The position numbers were made by a program, and so were the translations under genes. A stretch of 64,000 nt of DNA, taken from positions 1 to 64,000 of the forward strand of contig NZ_JAAZWE010000007.1 in the NCBI RefSeq assembly GCF_013185185.1, written 5' to 3'. Below are positions 45,085-55,204 of this stretch, in pieces. Position 1 is the first letter of the stretch. Each line of letters begins with the position of its first letter. The notes beneath the pieces are model-generated. The model searched no databases. It had not been told where the DNA came from and saw nothing but the letters and a program-made list of their open reading frames with translations. This DNA comes from Saccharibacillus endophyticus. GTDB lineage: Bacteria; Bacillota; Bacilli; Paenibacillales; Paenibacillaceae.

Positions 45085-47636
45085 GTTTTATCTGAACGTA
45101 GTGGGATATGAAGGCTCGTCCTGGGCGTTATCTTCTCGCCAGTCCTGTAGTTTTATCTGAACGTAGTGGGATATGAAGGTGTTCCGGTTTTGCCGGAGGA
45201 TCCGCGGAACAGTGTTTTATCTGAACGTAGTGGGATATGAAGCCTGATACGAGGAAGGTTGAGATTTGGAAGGATGGTGTTTTATCTGAACGTAGTGGGA
45301 TATGAAGAGCGAAGCGCCGGGGGCGCGCGGAGCGCGGTTACCTGTTTTATCTGAACGTAGTGGGATATGAAGTTCGGCGCCTTAGCCGGCATTATGGCTA
45401 CGTACGTGTTTTATCTGAACGTAGTGGGATATGAAGAGTTTCGGATACACGACTTCAAGCGCCTTATACGGGTTTTATCTGAACGTAGTGGGATATGAAG
45501 AAAAATTCATCGAATGGATCTCGAACGAACTCAAATGTTTTATCTGAACGTAGTGGGATATGAAGGGTGGCCGGAATCGTCGTTCACCAAACGCCAACGA
45601 GGTTTTATCTGAACGTAGTGGGATATGAAGCAAATTGGTCGTCTCGCTGTCGAACACGATCGACGGTTTTATCTGAACGTAGTGGGATATGAAGTTCGAT
45701 GCGGCCTTGTCGATCCAAGCGAGTTTTTGTGTTTTATCTGAACGTAGTGGGATATGAAGCGATCCTGGACCGTGGATTCGCGGATACGGCGTACGGTTTT
45801 ATCTGAACGTAGTGGGATATGAAGGCTCATGCAGGCGAGCGTTATCAACGACTACGGCGTCGTTTTATCTGAACGTAGTGGGATATGAAGATTAACGCCA
45901 GGCATGGCCGAGAACGTTTCCCGGTGTTTTATCTGAACGTAGTGGGATATGAAGATTCATAAGCCGGCCCGACGCCCTCACGTCACCGGAGTTTTATCTG
46001 AACGTAGTGGGATATGAAGCAGATCCGATGCCGGACTACAATTCCGGTACCGAGTTTTATCTGAACGTAGTGGGATATGAAGACAGATGAAGAGTATGAT
46101 GTTTCAGAAGAAGTGTTTTATCTGAACGTAGTGGGATATGAAGTCGCGTCGCGGTGATTTTCGGGATATCCGATCCGTGTTTTATCTGAACGTAGTGGGA
46201 TATGAAGCGCGTTCTTCATGTTGTATAAGTGCGGTTTCGGTTGGTTTTATCTGAACGTAGTGGGATATGAAGACTAATGCGGACGAAGAAGATAAAGAGT
46301 CTACAGCGTTTTATCTGAACGTAGTGGGATATGAAGTATTACATTTGTTTCTGCCGGAGCATTTGATGACATGTTTTATCTGAACGTAGTGGGATATGAA
46401 GCAAGCCAACGACGCACTGTAACGAAAATCGGGATCGGTTTTATCTGAACGTAGTGGGATATGAAGCAGCGTCACCGACGATCGGCGCGCCCTGGTCGCC
46501 CAGTTTTATCTGAACGTAGTGGGATATGAAGATTTTTGAGTCATCGCGTTTACAGTCATTTCATTCTGTTTTATCTGAACGTAGTGGGATATGAAGTGAT
46601 GTATCCATCGTCAGCTAATACCAGGCATTCTTGTTTTATCTGAACGTAGTGGGATGTGAAGCAGGCTGACTACGAAGGCGTGATCAGCGTCAAAAACGTT
46701 TTATCTGAACGTAGTGGGATATGAAGGATTTTCCACTCTCTCACGATGGGCGAAATTCTGATCGTTTTATCTGAACGTAGTGGGGTATGAAGATCTTTGT
46801 TGCCCGCCAGGATCTCCGAGCCCGCCAGTTTTATCTGAACGTAGTGGGATATGAAGAGAAAAATCGCGTAGTGGGCAATAATAGTAGGAAACGTTTTATC
46901 TGAACGTAGTGGGATATGAAGCCGGAACACCCGCAGCGTCGACAATCGAAACACCCGGTTTTATCTGAACGTAGTGGGATATGAAGTCATTTCGAAATGA
47001 GGAAGCGAATATGTTCATGTATGTTTTATCTGAACGTAGTGGGATATGAAGGATTTTCCACTCTCTCACGATGGGCGAAATTCTGATCGTTTTATCTGAA
47101 CGTAGTGGGATATGAAGCAGACAGATAAGGTGACGGTGGCCGCTCCGGATCCGGTTTTATCTGAACGTAGTGGGATATGAAGATTGCAGGATCGTAGCAG
47201 CCGTGAATTGCAGCGATGTTTTATCTGAACGTAGTGGGATATGAAGTGTAGAGCCGCTTTGCCACTTCGAAAACCGTCCACTGTTTTATCTGAACGTAGT
47301 GGGATATGAAGTTTTTACTGCGTCACCCCACATGTCGATTCCTCCTTGTTTTATCTGAACGTAGTGGGATATGAAGCGATATCTGCGTCCTGTTCGATCG
47401 CTCCGGATTCTCGTTTTATCTGAACGTAGTGGGATATGAAGTCTTCTTCATCCCCTTCTATAATCATTCCCGCTCCCGTTTTATCTGAACGTAGTGGGAT
47501 ATGAAGTACAAATTGGTTATCAAGCAGATCAAGGAAGAGTTTAGTTTTATCTGAACGTAGTAGGATATGAAATTGCTACGCCCCGGTCCAGCCGTGCTCG
47601 TTCCTGCTTTTTTATACGAACGTAGTGGGATAAGGT
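45085..47636 (+). CRISPR. CRISPR array 1, 40 repeats
   Basis: The repeat is 29 nt, beginning GTTTTATCTGAACG and ending TAGTGGGATATGAAG, with spacers of about 34-37 nt. I counted 40 repeats. Repeats 25 (46633) and 27 (46764) have one substitution each. Repeat 39 (47544) has two, and repeat 40 (~47608) is badly decayed, marking the leader-distal end. Transcription is rightward; the last 8 nt, ATATGAAG, would be the crRNA 5' handle after Cas6 cleavage. One spacer occurs twice (46727-46763 and 47052-47088). Confidence 0.98.
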
Positions 47637-47652
47637 CATGACATTGAATGGA

Positions 47653-47690
47653 AAAGAGGCACCCATAAAAAATTGAAGATGCCTCTTTCT
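47653..47690. terminator. bidirectional terminator between array 1 and the antitoxin-like gene
   Basis: AAAGAGGCA (47653-47661) faces TGCCTCTTT (47680-47688), with A and T runs on either side. It suits the end of the array transcript and of the opposing gene. Confidence 0.7.
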
Positions 47691-47851
47691 GAAATGTTGG
47701 TTTTTCTAAATGAAGCAATACGCAAAAGCCTGTACAACACCAGTTTAATTGATCCTATTCATCTAGCCTGTTACTTTAGAAACTGTGGTTATTCGAATAG
47801 TATCATTTTTCTCTTCAGCAAACGCTTCTCATCCTTCCAACATGATATAGG

Positions 47852-48325
47852 TCAAGTTTTCAACGACATTGCGATCGTCTCAATATCATCATTTAGAAGT
47901 ATGCTAAGCGCGAACGGCGCATGGTTTTTAATGTTGAAGGCATTGGAGTATGTAGAATAATCGGCAATGTATTCATTTGCGTAATCGAGTAATTGATAAG
48001 CTAATTCTAAACGCAATTTTTCAATAGAAGCACCGTCTGCGACGATGAATTCAATCTCTTTGATGTTTCCCGCGTAACGTCCATCTTCATCTATCTCGTA
48101 TCCAAAGATGAGCTCGCACGCATTAAGCAGGAAAAGCATGTCTTTTTGCGAAGTGGCTACAATGATATCGCGATTTCGACGAATCACCTAAGGTTTCTCC
48201 CGAACCACACGATCTATAAAATTGATCATTTTTGCGCGGACTTGGGTAGCTTTTAAAGCTTCCATTTGTGTACGGGATGAATTTTTGAAAATTATAAACT
48301 TATTTAAGGAACTTGTTTCTTTCAT
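47852..48325 (-). pseudogene. Phd/YefM-like antitoxin gene broken by an in-frame amber codon
   Basis: Reading from the ATG at 48325 on the minus strand, 45 codons (MKETSSLNKFIIFKNSSRTQ, then MEALKATQVRAKMINFIDRVVREKP) end in TAG at 48190-48188. The same frame continues at once with VIRRNRDIIVATSQKDMLFLLN for another 111 codons to 47852. ALKATQVRAKMINFIDRVVREKPxVIRRNRDIIVAT reads as one Phd/YefM-type N-terminal domain, with the stop in its middle. GTG 48187 with GGGAG upstream could still start the second part. No intact toxin gene follows; 47690-47851 on this strand is stop-riddled. Family assignment is by eye. Confidence 0.55.
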
Positions 48326-48353
48326 TTATTTGAACATTGTGGGGTTTTTCAAG
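48323..48353 (+). repeat. solitary decayed CRISPR repeat upstream of cas6
   Basis: Positions 48325-48337 read TTTATTTGAACAT, identical to part of the decayed repeat at 60159 in array 2. About 18 of 23 aligned bases match the consensus repeat, and AAG follows after a short insertion. It overlaps the start of the antitoxin-like gene and lies 32 bp before the cas -10 box. It has the same orientation as the arrays. Confidence 0.6.
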
Positions 48354-48382
48354 CAATCGACTAGGCAACGTATGTTCTGCTT

Positions 48383-48390
48383 GTTATAAT
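48383..48390 (+). promoter_or_regulatory. extended -10 promoter of the cas operon
   Basis: TGTTATAAT has a perfect TATAAT (48385-48390) with an upstream TG. No good -35 is seen, as is common for extended -10 promoters. The transcript would start near 48397, about 56 nt before cas6. Confidence 0.6.
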
Positions 48391-48452
48391 TGGATGCAGA
48401 ATCCTTTTCAGTCATGTAACGACAGCTATCTTGAAAAAAAGGAGGTGTGATA

Positions 48453-49193
48453 TTGCGTTTAGCCGTAACTTACGACGTAGAATCGTTACCCGTAGACTAT
48501 CGGATGCCTATGCTTTCGTTGGTTAAAGAATCTTTACGTCGAGCTAATCCGAAGTATTTCGAGAAGTTATATGTAGCTGGCGAGGGAAAAATGAAGCCTT
48601 TCTCGACTGCCGTTTATCTGCATCGCTTTGCGTACGAGAATGACCGAATCAAGTTGGATGCTTTTACCCTGACGATTTCGAGTCCGGATATGGAGTTTAT
48701 GCTGCATCTGTTCAATGGGCTTCAGCAGATTGCGGAATATAGAACGGACGGGACGATTTGGAAAAGAACGCAGATCCGAATGGTGCAAGAAACCGATATT
48801 GTAGGCGACCGGGTCTGGTTCCGCACGTTGTCCCCTGTTCTGATCGAAGACCGAAACGGGAAACCGCTCGGACCGGAACAGCCTCATTATGTCGAAGAGT
48901 TTGGCTACTTTGCGGAGATGAGAATACGGGAGTTGACCGGACGCGAACCGTATCGTCCGATCGTGATGCAGCCGGGAAACATGCGCAAACAGATAGTCAA
49001 AGAACGCAATTCGGTGTTTCGTCAGCAGTTTGGCAATGAACAAGGACAGCGTTGGCTTTACTACACGGCGTATCAAGGAACGTTGAAGCTGGAAGGACAC
49101 CCGGAAGACTTGAAGCTGCTGTATCAAGCGGGAGTCGGCAAAAGAGCATCGCAAAGCTTTGGATTGTTGGATTATGTGCGGGAGGAGGGTTAG
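48453..49193 (+). CDS. cas6: Cas6 endoribonuclease
   Basis: 246 residues. The C-terminal Gly-rich loop YQAGVGKRASQSFGLLD is the Cas6 hallmark; the N-terminus MRLAVTYDVESLPVDYRMPMLSLVKESL suits its ferredoxin-like fold. It should cut the 29-nt repeats and leave the ATATGAAG handle. TTG 48453 is preferred, with AAAGGAGG 7 nt upstream; the GTG at 48447 lies inside that site. First gene of the cas operon. Confidence 0.93.
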   Translation: MRLAVTYDVESLPVDYRMPMLSLVKESLRRANPKYFEKLYVAGEGKMKPFSTAVYLHRFAYENDRIKLDAFTLTISSPDMEFMLHLFNGLQQIAEYRTDGTIWKRTQIRMVQETDIVGDRVWFRTLSPVLIEDRNGKPLGPEQPHYVEEFGYFAEMRIRELTGREPYRPIVMQPGNMRKQIVKERNSVFRQQFGNEQGQRWLYYTAYQGTLKLEGHPEDLKLLYQAGVGKRASQSFGLLDYVREEG

Positions 49194-49196
49194 CGC

Positions 49197-51125
49197 TTGG
49201 GAGCTTCGATCAAGTTGCAAATGGAAGATTGGATGTGGACGGCGGGACTGATCGGGTTACGACGTTTATACGAAAGCGATCTGTCCGAGTACGGCTTGGA
49301 TCGCGCAAAGTTTAAAGTCGAAGGTACGCGCATAACGTTGACGGAAGAGCATCTGGAATCTTTTGCGAAACGGTATATCCGATACATGATCGAGGAATTT
49401 AACATCGTGACTCGAGACGTCAAACGGATGGAGTTCTGGAGCAAGCGCTCCGACAATGTTCCGGATCGCTTGAAGCCGGCAGAGAAAGATGCCCAGATCA
49501 AAGAAGCCGCCAAGCAAGTTCGTGCGCAGATCAACGATCAGTTCAAGAAAGTCGATAAATACTTTGCGGGAAGCCCCGAGCACGAGCTGTTGCAGCAGAT
49601 CATGGAAACGCTTAAAAATTGCTCGGGTTACGATCAGCGCGATGTGGTCAAGCAGGCTGTCGAAGAGTACGAGAAGACGATGTCTACGCAAGCGATCAAA
49701 GAAAAGCTGACGCTGAATTATATGAAGGCCATGATCATGAATCCGTTTTTTGGCCAGACTTCGATTTTGCAGCCGACCTTCAACGCCAAATCGACGGACG
49801 AGCATATCGCGCAGATCGAGAAAGACTTTGCACAGCCTGCGCTGCATGAGTTGAGATGGTACGACGTGGTGAGAAATGGATTGGAAAAAGAACGGTTGCT
49901 GCCTTTTTTGGAGCTTTGGGCGGACGATTATAAGCCTTTTCACGATTGGCGCAAAGCGCTCAAGAAGATGAAAGCAGACCATGAGGTAGCCGAGTATTTT
50001 CAAAGTCAGATTCTGCCTTGTTCTTTTATCGACGGGATGCATGCGACGCAATCGTATGAGGAAATGGTATTTTCTCCGTTGGCCCTGTCGAAAAGCAAAG
50101 CGTTTAACTTCAGTTGGGACTTTAATCGCAACCTCCCGATCCCGATCAGTGCGCTCGCGCGGCTTGTTTTCCTGTGCGTACCGATCGGCATGGCTACATA
50201 CAACCGACGTTTAGGAACCGAAGAGTTCAATGAGAACAAACGCTTTTTCGGTATGCTGTTAACCGGGCGCAGTTTCGATACGGAATATATGGAAAACGAG
50301 AGCTACCGCTCCAGACGCAAGCAGGACGCGACTTTCGGCGAAGCCATTATTGGGTTGTTCCGTGAACACGAGCAGAAGTCAGAACATATTCAAAAGCAAT
50401 ATACATTTGTTGAAGTCCATTCTGAATATTCGGCCAAAAAGACATTACTTGACTATTATCATATGCCGCTTTACATGGCTGATTATTTGCATCATTACGG
50501 AAAATGGATCGAACGAATCAAGCATCGGGAGCAGCGAGATGCTTTTTTGCGTCAGATTTTGCAAGGACATGATCCGAAGTTGACTATTTTCGAGATCTTG
50601 CGGCTGGCGATCGTCGAGAGCAACAAAGGCGGCGATCCGAAATGGTTGGCGTATTACGCGCTTGAAGCCACGAGAGCAAGAGTGCAGTGGTTGCTTGCGA
50701 AAAAGGGAGAGAAGCGTATGCAGGATAAGAATCTGGACAGTACCGTTTGGCACGTATACAAGCAGGGAGCCATGATCCGGCAGCGCATGGTCAAAGGACG
50801 GCAGGGCGGAGAAAACGAAGAAAACTATCGAGCGCCCGGTTCCAAAAAGCTGGAAGGCCTGGCTTACCGATTGTTGAATGCGGCGAAGTCCGGCGATCGT
50901 CAGGAATTTATGGACAGCGTTTTTCGGGTTTATCTGTCCGCAAGCCGTTCGGATGCCATTCTTCCCGTATCCAATGCTTTTTTGAATATTTTCACGCAAG
51001 AGGGCTTGGATTTCGAAACGATCTCCAGTGCGTTTGTTGCCGGATTGCTGGGACAGGATCGGAAAGACGCCGAAGAAAAAGCCGATCAGGAATTGAAACC
51101 AGAGGGGGAAGCGGTTCATGAGTAA
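49197..51125 (+). CDS. cas8b: type I-B Cascade large subunit, Cas8/Cst1-like
   Basis: 642 residues. The N-terminus KLQMEDWMWTAGLIGLRRLYE resembles Cst1/Cas8 proteins of the Tneap-type I-B systems. The position between cas6 and cas7 and the length support this. It should recognise the PAM and recruit Cas3. TTG start with GGAGGAGGG about 8 nt upstream, three bases after the cas6 stop. No catalytic motif is expected. Large subunits diverge quickly, so the subfamily name is less sure than the role. Confidence 0.85.
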   Translation: MGASIKLQMEDWMWTAGLIGLRRLYESDLSEYGLDRAKFKVEGTRITLTEEHLESFAKRYIRYMIEEFNIVTRDVKRMEFWSKRSDNVPDRLKPAEKDAQIKEAAKQVRAQINDQFKKVDKYFAGSPEHELLQQIMETLKNCSGYDQRDVVKQAVEEYEKTMSTQAIKEKLTLNYMKAMIMNPFFGQTSILQPTFNAKSTDEHIAQIEKDFAQPALHELRWYDVVRNGLEKERLLPFLELWADDYKPFHDWRKALKKMKADHEVAEYFQSQILPCSFIDGMHATQSYEEMVFSPLALSKSKAFNFSWDFNRNLPIPISALARLVFLCVPIGMATYNRRLGTEEFNENKRFFGMLLTGRSFDTEYMENESYRSRRKQDATFGEAIIGLFREHEQKSEHIQKQYTFVEVHSEYSAKKTLLDYYHMPLYMADYLHHYGKWIERIKHREQRDAFLRQILQGHDPKLTIFEILRLAIVESNKGGDPKWLAYYALEATRARVQWLLAKKGEKRMQDKNLDSTVWHVYKQGAMIRQRMVKGRQGGENEENYRAPGSKKLEGLAYRLLNAAKSGDRQEFMDSVFRVYLSASRSDAILPVSNAFLNIFTQEGLDFETISSAFVAGLLGQDRKDAEEKADQELKPEGEAVHE

Positions 51126-52026
51126 AGCCTTGACACTTTCGTTGATCTTCAAAGCCAATTCGTTGAACTACGGAGAAGGCATTGCCAATATTTCCGAGTT
51201 GAAAAAAATCCATCGGGGCAACGGCGATGTGTTGACTTTCGCTTCCCGCCAAAGCTTGCGTTACGATATTGTGCGTCTGGGAAACGAGTGGTTCGATTGG
51301 AATCTCGATGTGGTGGATAAATCCAAAGGAACTTTGCAATTCCAGGAAGCGTTGACCATCGCCGATTCGGTCGAGATGGATTTGTTCGGCTATCTCAAAA
51401 CGAATAAAAATTCAATGAAGCGGCCTGCCGTAGCTCGTCTGTCCCACGCGATTTCGCTTGAGCCTTATCGCAGCGACATCGAGTTCTTGAATAATATGGG
51501 CTTGGCCGAGCGGATCGGCGAGACGCCGAACCTGGCCAATATCGAGCAGCATGAGAGTTTCTACGCTTATACGATTACGTTGGATTTGAAGCGTGTAGGT
51601 ATCGATCCCGCAGACAAAAAAAATCCGGTGTCGCTTCCTGTGGAAACGCGCAAAGAACGCCTCGGTCAGTTTTTGGATATTGTGAAGCTGCTCAATCGAA
51701 ACATCCGGGGACGTCAAGAATCGCTGGCTCCGCTGTTTGTAATCGGCGGCGTTTATCCGGCGGCGAATCCGTTTTTCCTGGGGCGTCTGATGCTGGAGCC
51801 GCAGGTGAAAGCCTGGAAGCTGAATACAGAGGCACTCAAAGAAGCAGCGCAGACGACTTTTGGTGGTCAGGAGATCGCGAATTCGACGCATCTGGGTTAC
51901 GTATCCGGCATTTTCCAAAACGAAGCAAACTTCAATGAGCTCGGCATTGCCGGCAGCGGAAGCATCGAATATTTCTTCCAAACCATTCAGGCCGAAGCCA
52001 TGCGTGCGTTAGAGGAATTGGCATGA
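51118..52026 (+). CDS. cas7: Cas7 backbone subunit, Cst2/DevR-like
   Basis: 302 residues, beginning KALTLSLIFKANSLNYGEGIANISELKKIHRGNGDVLTFASRQSLRYDIVR. The early FASRQSLRYDIVR is typical of the Cst2/DevR branch of Cas7. It coats the crRNA spacer. Overlaps cas8 by 8 nt and cas5 by 4 nt. Confidence 0.92.
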   Translation: MSKALTLSLIFKANSLNYGEGIANISELKKIHRGNGDVLTFASRQSLRYDIVRLGNEWFDWNLDVVDKSKGTLQFQEALTIADSVEMDLFGYLKTNKNSMKRPAVARLSHAISLEPYRSDIEFLNNMGLAERIGETPNLANIEQHESFYAYTITLDLKRVGIDPADKKNPVSLPVETRKERLGQFLDIVKLLNRNIRGRQESLAPLFVIGGVYPAANPFFLGRLMLEPQVKAWKLNTEALKEAAQTTFGGQEIANSTHLGYVSGIFQNEANFNELGIAGSGSIEYFFQTIQAEAMRALEELA

Positions 52027-52739
52027 AGGTGCTGCGGCTGAAGCTGTATCAACAAACGGCCTGCTACAAAAAGCCTTTTGCCAGTAAGGTCGCCGAAACG
52101 TATCCGCTTCCTCCGCATTCGACCGTCAAAGGCATGCTGCACGCCGTACTGGAAGCCAACGAGTTGATTCCGATGCAGATCAGCGTGCAAGGCGGATACG
52201 ATACGCTGATGACGGATTACCAGATTCATTACTTTTTCAAACAACACTCAACGCCGGAGTTTATTCTGACGACAGCCGGATTGGGCATGGATCGTCAGTT
52301 GGAAGAAATTACAACGATGCCGATCTATACGCATATGCTGTATGACGTCAATCTGGTGATTCACGTACAGGCAGAGCAGTCGGTGATGGAAGAGCTCGAA
52401 CACCGGATCAAAGACTCTTCGACAACATTGAGTCTGGGTCGGTGGGAAGATTTGCTCCGTGTGGATGAGTGCGAGATCGTGGAGATTGAATCCGCGGAAC
52501 GACCTGTCGTTATTCATGGAGGCGCATTTGTTCCCGAGCGGATATTGGATGAGACAGACGATGTGCCTTATTCTCCTTACCGTTTGAATTGGACGTATCG
52601 GATCGTGAACGGCGTACGCATCTGGGATAAGCTTCATATGGGCTACGTCCAAGACGGAGCTGCAATTTCCGATGAAGCCGATGTTTACGTAGATGATGAA
52701 GGGCAAGGCATTTATTTTTCAGAGCCCATGATTGGGTAA
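52023..52739 (+). CDS. cas5: Cas5 handle-binding subunit
   Basis: 238 residues, Cas5t-like RAMP. The N-terminus KVLRLKLYQQTACYKKPFASKVAETYPLPPHSTVKGML has the conserved LPPxSTVxGM motif. It binds the 5' handle of the crRNA. ATGA overlap with cas7 suggests coupled translation; an 80-nt gap to cas3 follows. Confidence 0.93.
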   Translation: MKVLRLKLYQQTACYKKPFASKVAETYPLPPHSTVKGMLHAVLEANELIPMQISVQGGYDTLMTDYQIHYFFKQHSTPEFILTTAGLGMDRQLEEITTMPIYTHMLYDVNLVIHVQAEQSVMEELEHRIKDSSTTLSLGRWEDLLRVDECEIVEIESAERPVVIHGGAFVPERILDETDDVPYSPYRLNWTYRIVNGVRIWDKLHMGYVQDGAAISDEADVYVDDEGQGIYFSEPMIG

Positions 52740-52819
52740 ACTTATTTTTTTAATCACCTCAGAGGGAGAGCCGGATGACATGTCGGTTCTCCCTTTGTGG
52801 TTTGAAAGGAAGTGTTGAT

Positions 52820-55180
52820 ATGGAGTATTTAGCAAAATCAAAGCCGATCGAAACAATAGCTACGCATACACAAGAATTGATCAAGCGATTTCATATCCTT
52901 AAGGACGTACATGCCGATAAGCTCTCATTCCTTAGCGAAAAAGATTGGAAGCTGCTGGAGTGGGCGGTTTTATATCATGATGTGGGCAAGTATAACCCTG
53001 TGTTTCAACACAAGTTGCGAAAAGCGGTAGGAGAATCGGAATTGTCATTCGATTTGAGCGTTCTGTATGACCTACAGCATAATTTGCTATCGATCTTGGC
53101 ATTTCCTCGAAAAGTGTTGAAATTGAATAAAGTCGAACGCGCGCTTCTTTTTCAAACCATCGGATTCCATCATGAACGTGAACGACTGGATGATGAAGAA
53201 CAGTTGAGCCTGGTGTACGATACCTATTTTCCTGCGCTAAAAGAAACGGTAGCTGACGAATTGGGAATTGAGATTGCCGAATATGGTGATCGCTCTTCAC
53301 TCGGAATCTTAAAACGTCGTTACACCGAAATCGAAAACGGCCCCGACTTTTATCGTTATGTGCTGCTCAAAGGTCTGCTGCATCGTCTGGATCATGCCGC
53401 GTCTGCCCATGTTCCGATCTCCATAGCGCCGGAAGCCAATCCGGGAGCACGAACGGAAGCGTTCATTCAACGCTCTTTTCCCGATACCGGACTTAATCCG
53501 TTGCAGCAGTTCTCCAAATTCAACCGCCAACATCATGTCATTGCCGTCGCGCAGACCGGTATGGGCAAGACCGAAGCGGGATTACTATGGATTGGAGACG
53601 ACAAAGCTTTCTTCACGCTGCCGCTTCGGGTGAGTCTGAACAGCATGTATAAACGGCTAGTCAATCGCGAAGGGCTTAATTTGAACGGACGAGTCGGCAG
53701 CATCATGGATTCAGGCGAGTCGCCGTACACGGAAGAAGATTTTGAAGGCGAAGAGGTTGTGGGCCTGCTGCACTCGACGAGTCTAGATTATTTGGAGCAG
53801 ATGCTGATGGAAGACCGGGAAAAGAACAGCTCACAACGTCGTCAGGCGCAGGTGGCAAAAGACGAAGAACGTCTGCCGCTTATCCATTCCGCGACCAAAG
53901 AGTATGCGAACCCGCTTATCGTATGCACTGTCGACCAAATTTTAAAATTCCCGCTGTATTACCTCGGCTTCGAAAAAGAATATGCAACGATGGCGTATTC
54001 CAAAGTCGTGATCGACGAACTTCAAGCGTATAGCCCGGAGATTGCGGCGATCCTTATCCGTGCTTTGGTAATGATCGACCGTATCGGTGGATCGTTTATG
54101 ATCATGACGGCCACGATGCCGAAAATTTATAAGGAAGCGTTGGAACACGAATTGAGCGAAAGTCGCGGGGAACCGACGCATGAACTGGTGATATCGCCGC
54201 AACCTTTTATCGACGATACCAATCTGCGGCATCATATTGAGGTACATGAAGAAGATTTGGCGAAATCGTTTGTTTTGGAACGCATCTTGGAAGAGGGTAA
54301 GACTAAAAGCGTTCTGGTTATTTGCAATACGGTCAATCGTTCGAAGGAGATGTTTCAAGCGCTCCGAGCATCCGAGATGGCCGATTTGCATCAAATCGTC
54401 GTTCGGCTTTTGCATTCACGTTTTGTTCGCAGGCATCGAGCCAAGTTGGAAGAGCGGCTTTTAAAGTTCGAACAAAGCAAAAAAACGGGCATTTGGATTA
54501 CTACGCAATTGGTCGAAGCCAGCCTGGATATCGACTTCGACCGTCTTTACACGGAAATGTCCGTATTGGACAGCCAATTTCAGCGTTATGGACGCTGTAA
54601 TCGACGCGGCAAAAAAAATACGACCGAAGCGAATATCCATGTTTTTCTCGGCGATGCCAGCGGTGTAGGATCGGTCTATGACGAGAACTTGTACGATAAA
54701 AGCGTCAAATTGCTAAAACAGCATCATGGCACGGTACTTCGCGAATCGATTAAACAGCATATGATCAATGAATTGTACGATCGGAAAAACCTCAAAAACA
54801 GTATTTTTTTAGAGAAATTCGATAACGCGCTCCGAGAGATTCGAGACATGACTCCATATGATATGAATCGCAGTGAAGCGCAGAAAATCTTCCGGGACAT
54901 TCAAGAGGTTCAAGCCGTGCCCAGATGTTTGATGCAAGCAGAAAAGATTCAGCGCGCGATGGCCGTATTTAACAGCAGCAAATCCTTGTGGCAACAAAAA
55001 AAGAAATCCAGAAAGGAAATCGAGCACTACCTAGTTGGCGTTAACTTATACAAAGCCAAAAAAAGCGGTCTTCTGAGTCCGTTTCCCGGGATTCCCGATC
55101 TTTATATCATAGACGCTCCGTACAATTCTAAAACAGGTCTGGAAGTCGATAAAGCCGCTTATTCCTCATTGTTCCTTTGA
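52820..55180 (+). CDS. cas3: Cas3 HD nuclease-helicase
   Basis: 786 residues. The N-terminal HD nuclease domain has His16 and the His53-Asp54 pair in LYHDVGKYNP. The helicase part has Walker A AQTGMGKTEAG at ~245, DEAD-type box VIDELQAYSPE at ~397, TATMPKIY, and a C-terminal helicase domain with QRYGRCNRRGKK. It degrades DNA bound by Cascade. The ATG at 52820 has AAAGGAAG 8 nt upstream. The full HD-helicase fusion is intact, with no frameshift. Confidence 0.95.
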   Translation: MEYLAKSKPIETIATHTQELIKRFHILKDVHADKLSFLSEKDWKLLEWAVLYHDVGKYNPVFQHKLRKAVGESELSFDLSVLYDLQHNLLSILAFPRKVLKLNKVERALLFQTIGFHHERERLDDEEQLSLVYDTYFPALKETVADELGIEIAEYGDRSSLGILKRRYTEIENGPDFYRYVLLKGLLHRLDHAASAHVPISIAPEANPGARTEAFIQRSFPDTGLNPLQQFSKFNRQHHVIAVAQTGMGKTEAGLLWIGDDKAFFTLPLRVSLNSMYKRLVNREGLNLNGRVGSIMDSGESPYTEEDFEGEEVVGLLHSTSLDYLEQMLMEDREKNSSQRRQAQVAKDEERLPLIHSATKEYANPLIVCTVDQILKFPLYYLGFEKEYATMAYSKVVIDELQAYSPEIAAILIRALVMIDRIGGSFMIMTATMPKIYKEALEHELSESRGEPTHELVISPQPFIDDTNLRHHIEVHEEDLAKSFVLERILEEGKTKSVLVICNTVNRSKEMFQALRASEMADLHQIVVRLLHSRFVRRHRAKLEERLLKFEQSKKTGIWITTQLVEASLDIDFDRLYTEMSVLDSQFQRYGRCNRRGKKNTTEANIHVFLGDASGVGSVYDENLYDKSVKLLKQHHGTVLRESIKQHMINELYDRKNLKNSIFLEKFDNALREIRDMTPYDMNRSEAQKIFRDIQEVQAVPRCLMQAEKIQRAMAVFNSSKSLWQQKKKSRKEIEHYLVGVNLYKAKKSGLLSPFPGIPDLYIIDAPYNSKTGLEVDKAAYSSLFL

Positions 55181-55204
55181 GTCATTTTTCAAATTGGGAG
55201 GCGC

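Noticed and set aside
45475..47718. Minus-strand proteins with repeated FISHYVQIK or LHIPLRSDKT segments
   Set aside because: They are translations of the CRISPR repeats and spacers, not genes. The same applies in array 2.
47690..47851. A toxin gene partner downstream of the broken antitoxin
   Set aside because: The minus-strand frame contains several stops and no ribosome site; similarity to a toxin could not be supported.
47673..47960. A 95-residue plus-strand open frame
   Set aside because: It is partly antisense to the antitoxin-like gene and has no ribosome site; codon pattern fits the minus strand better.
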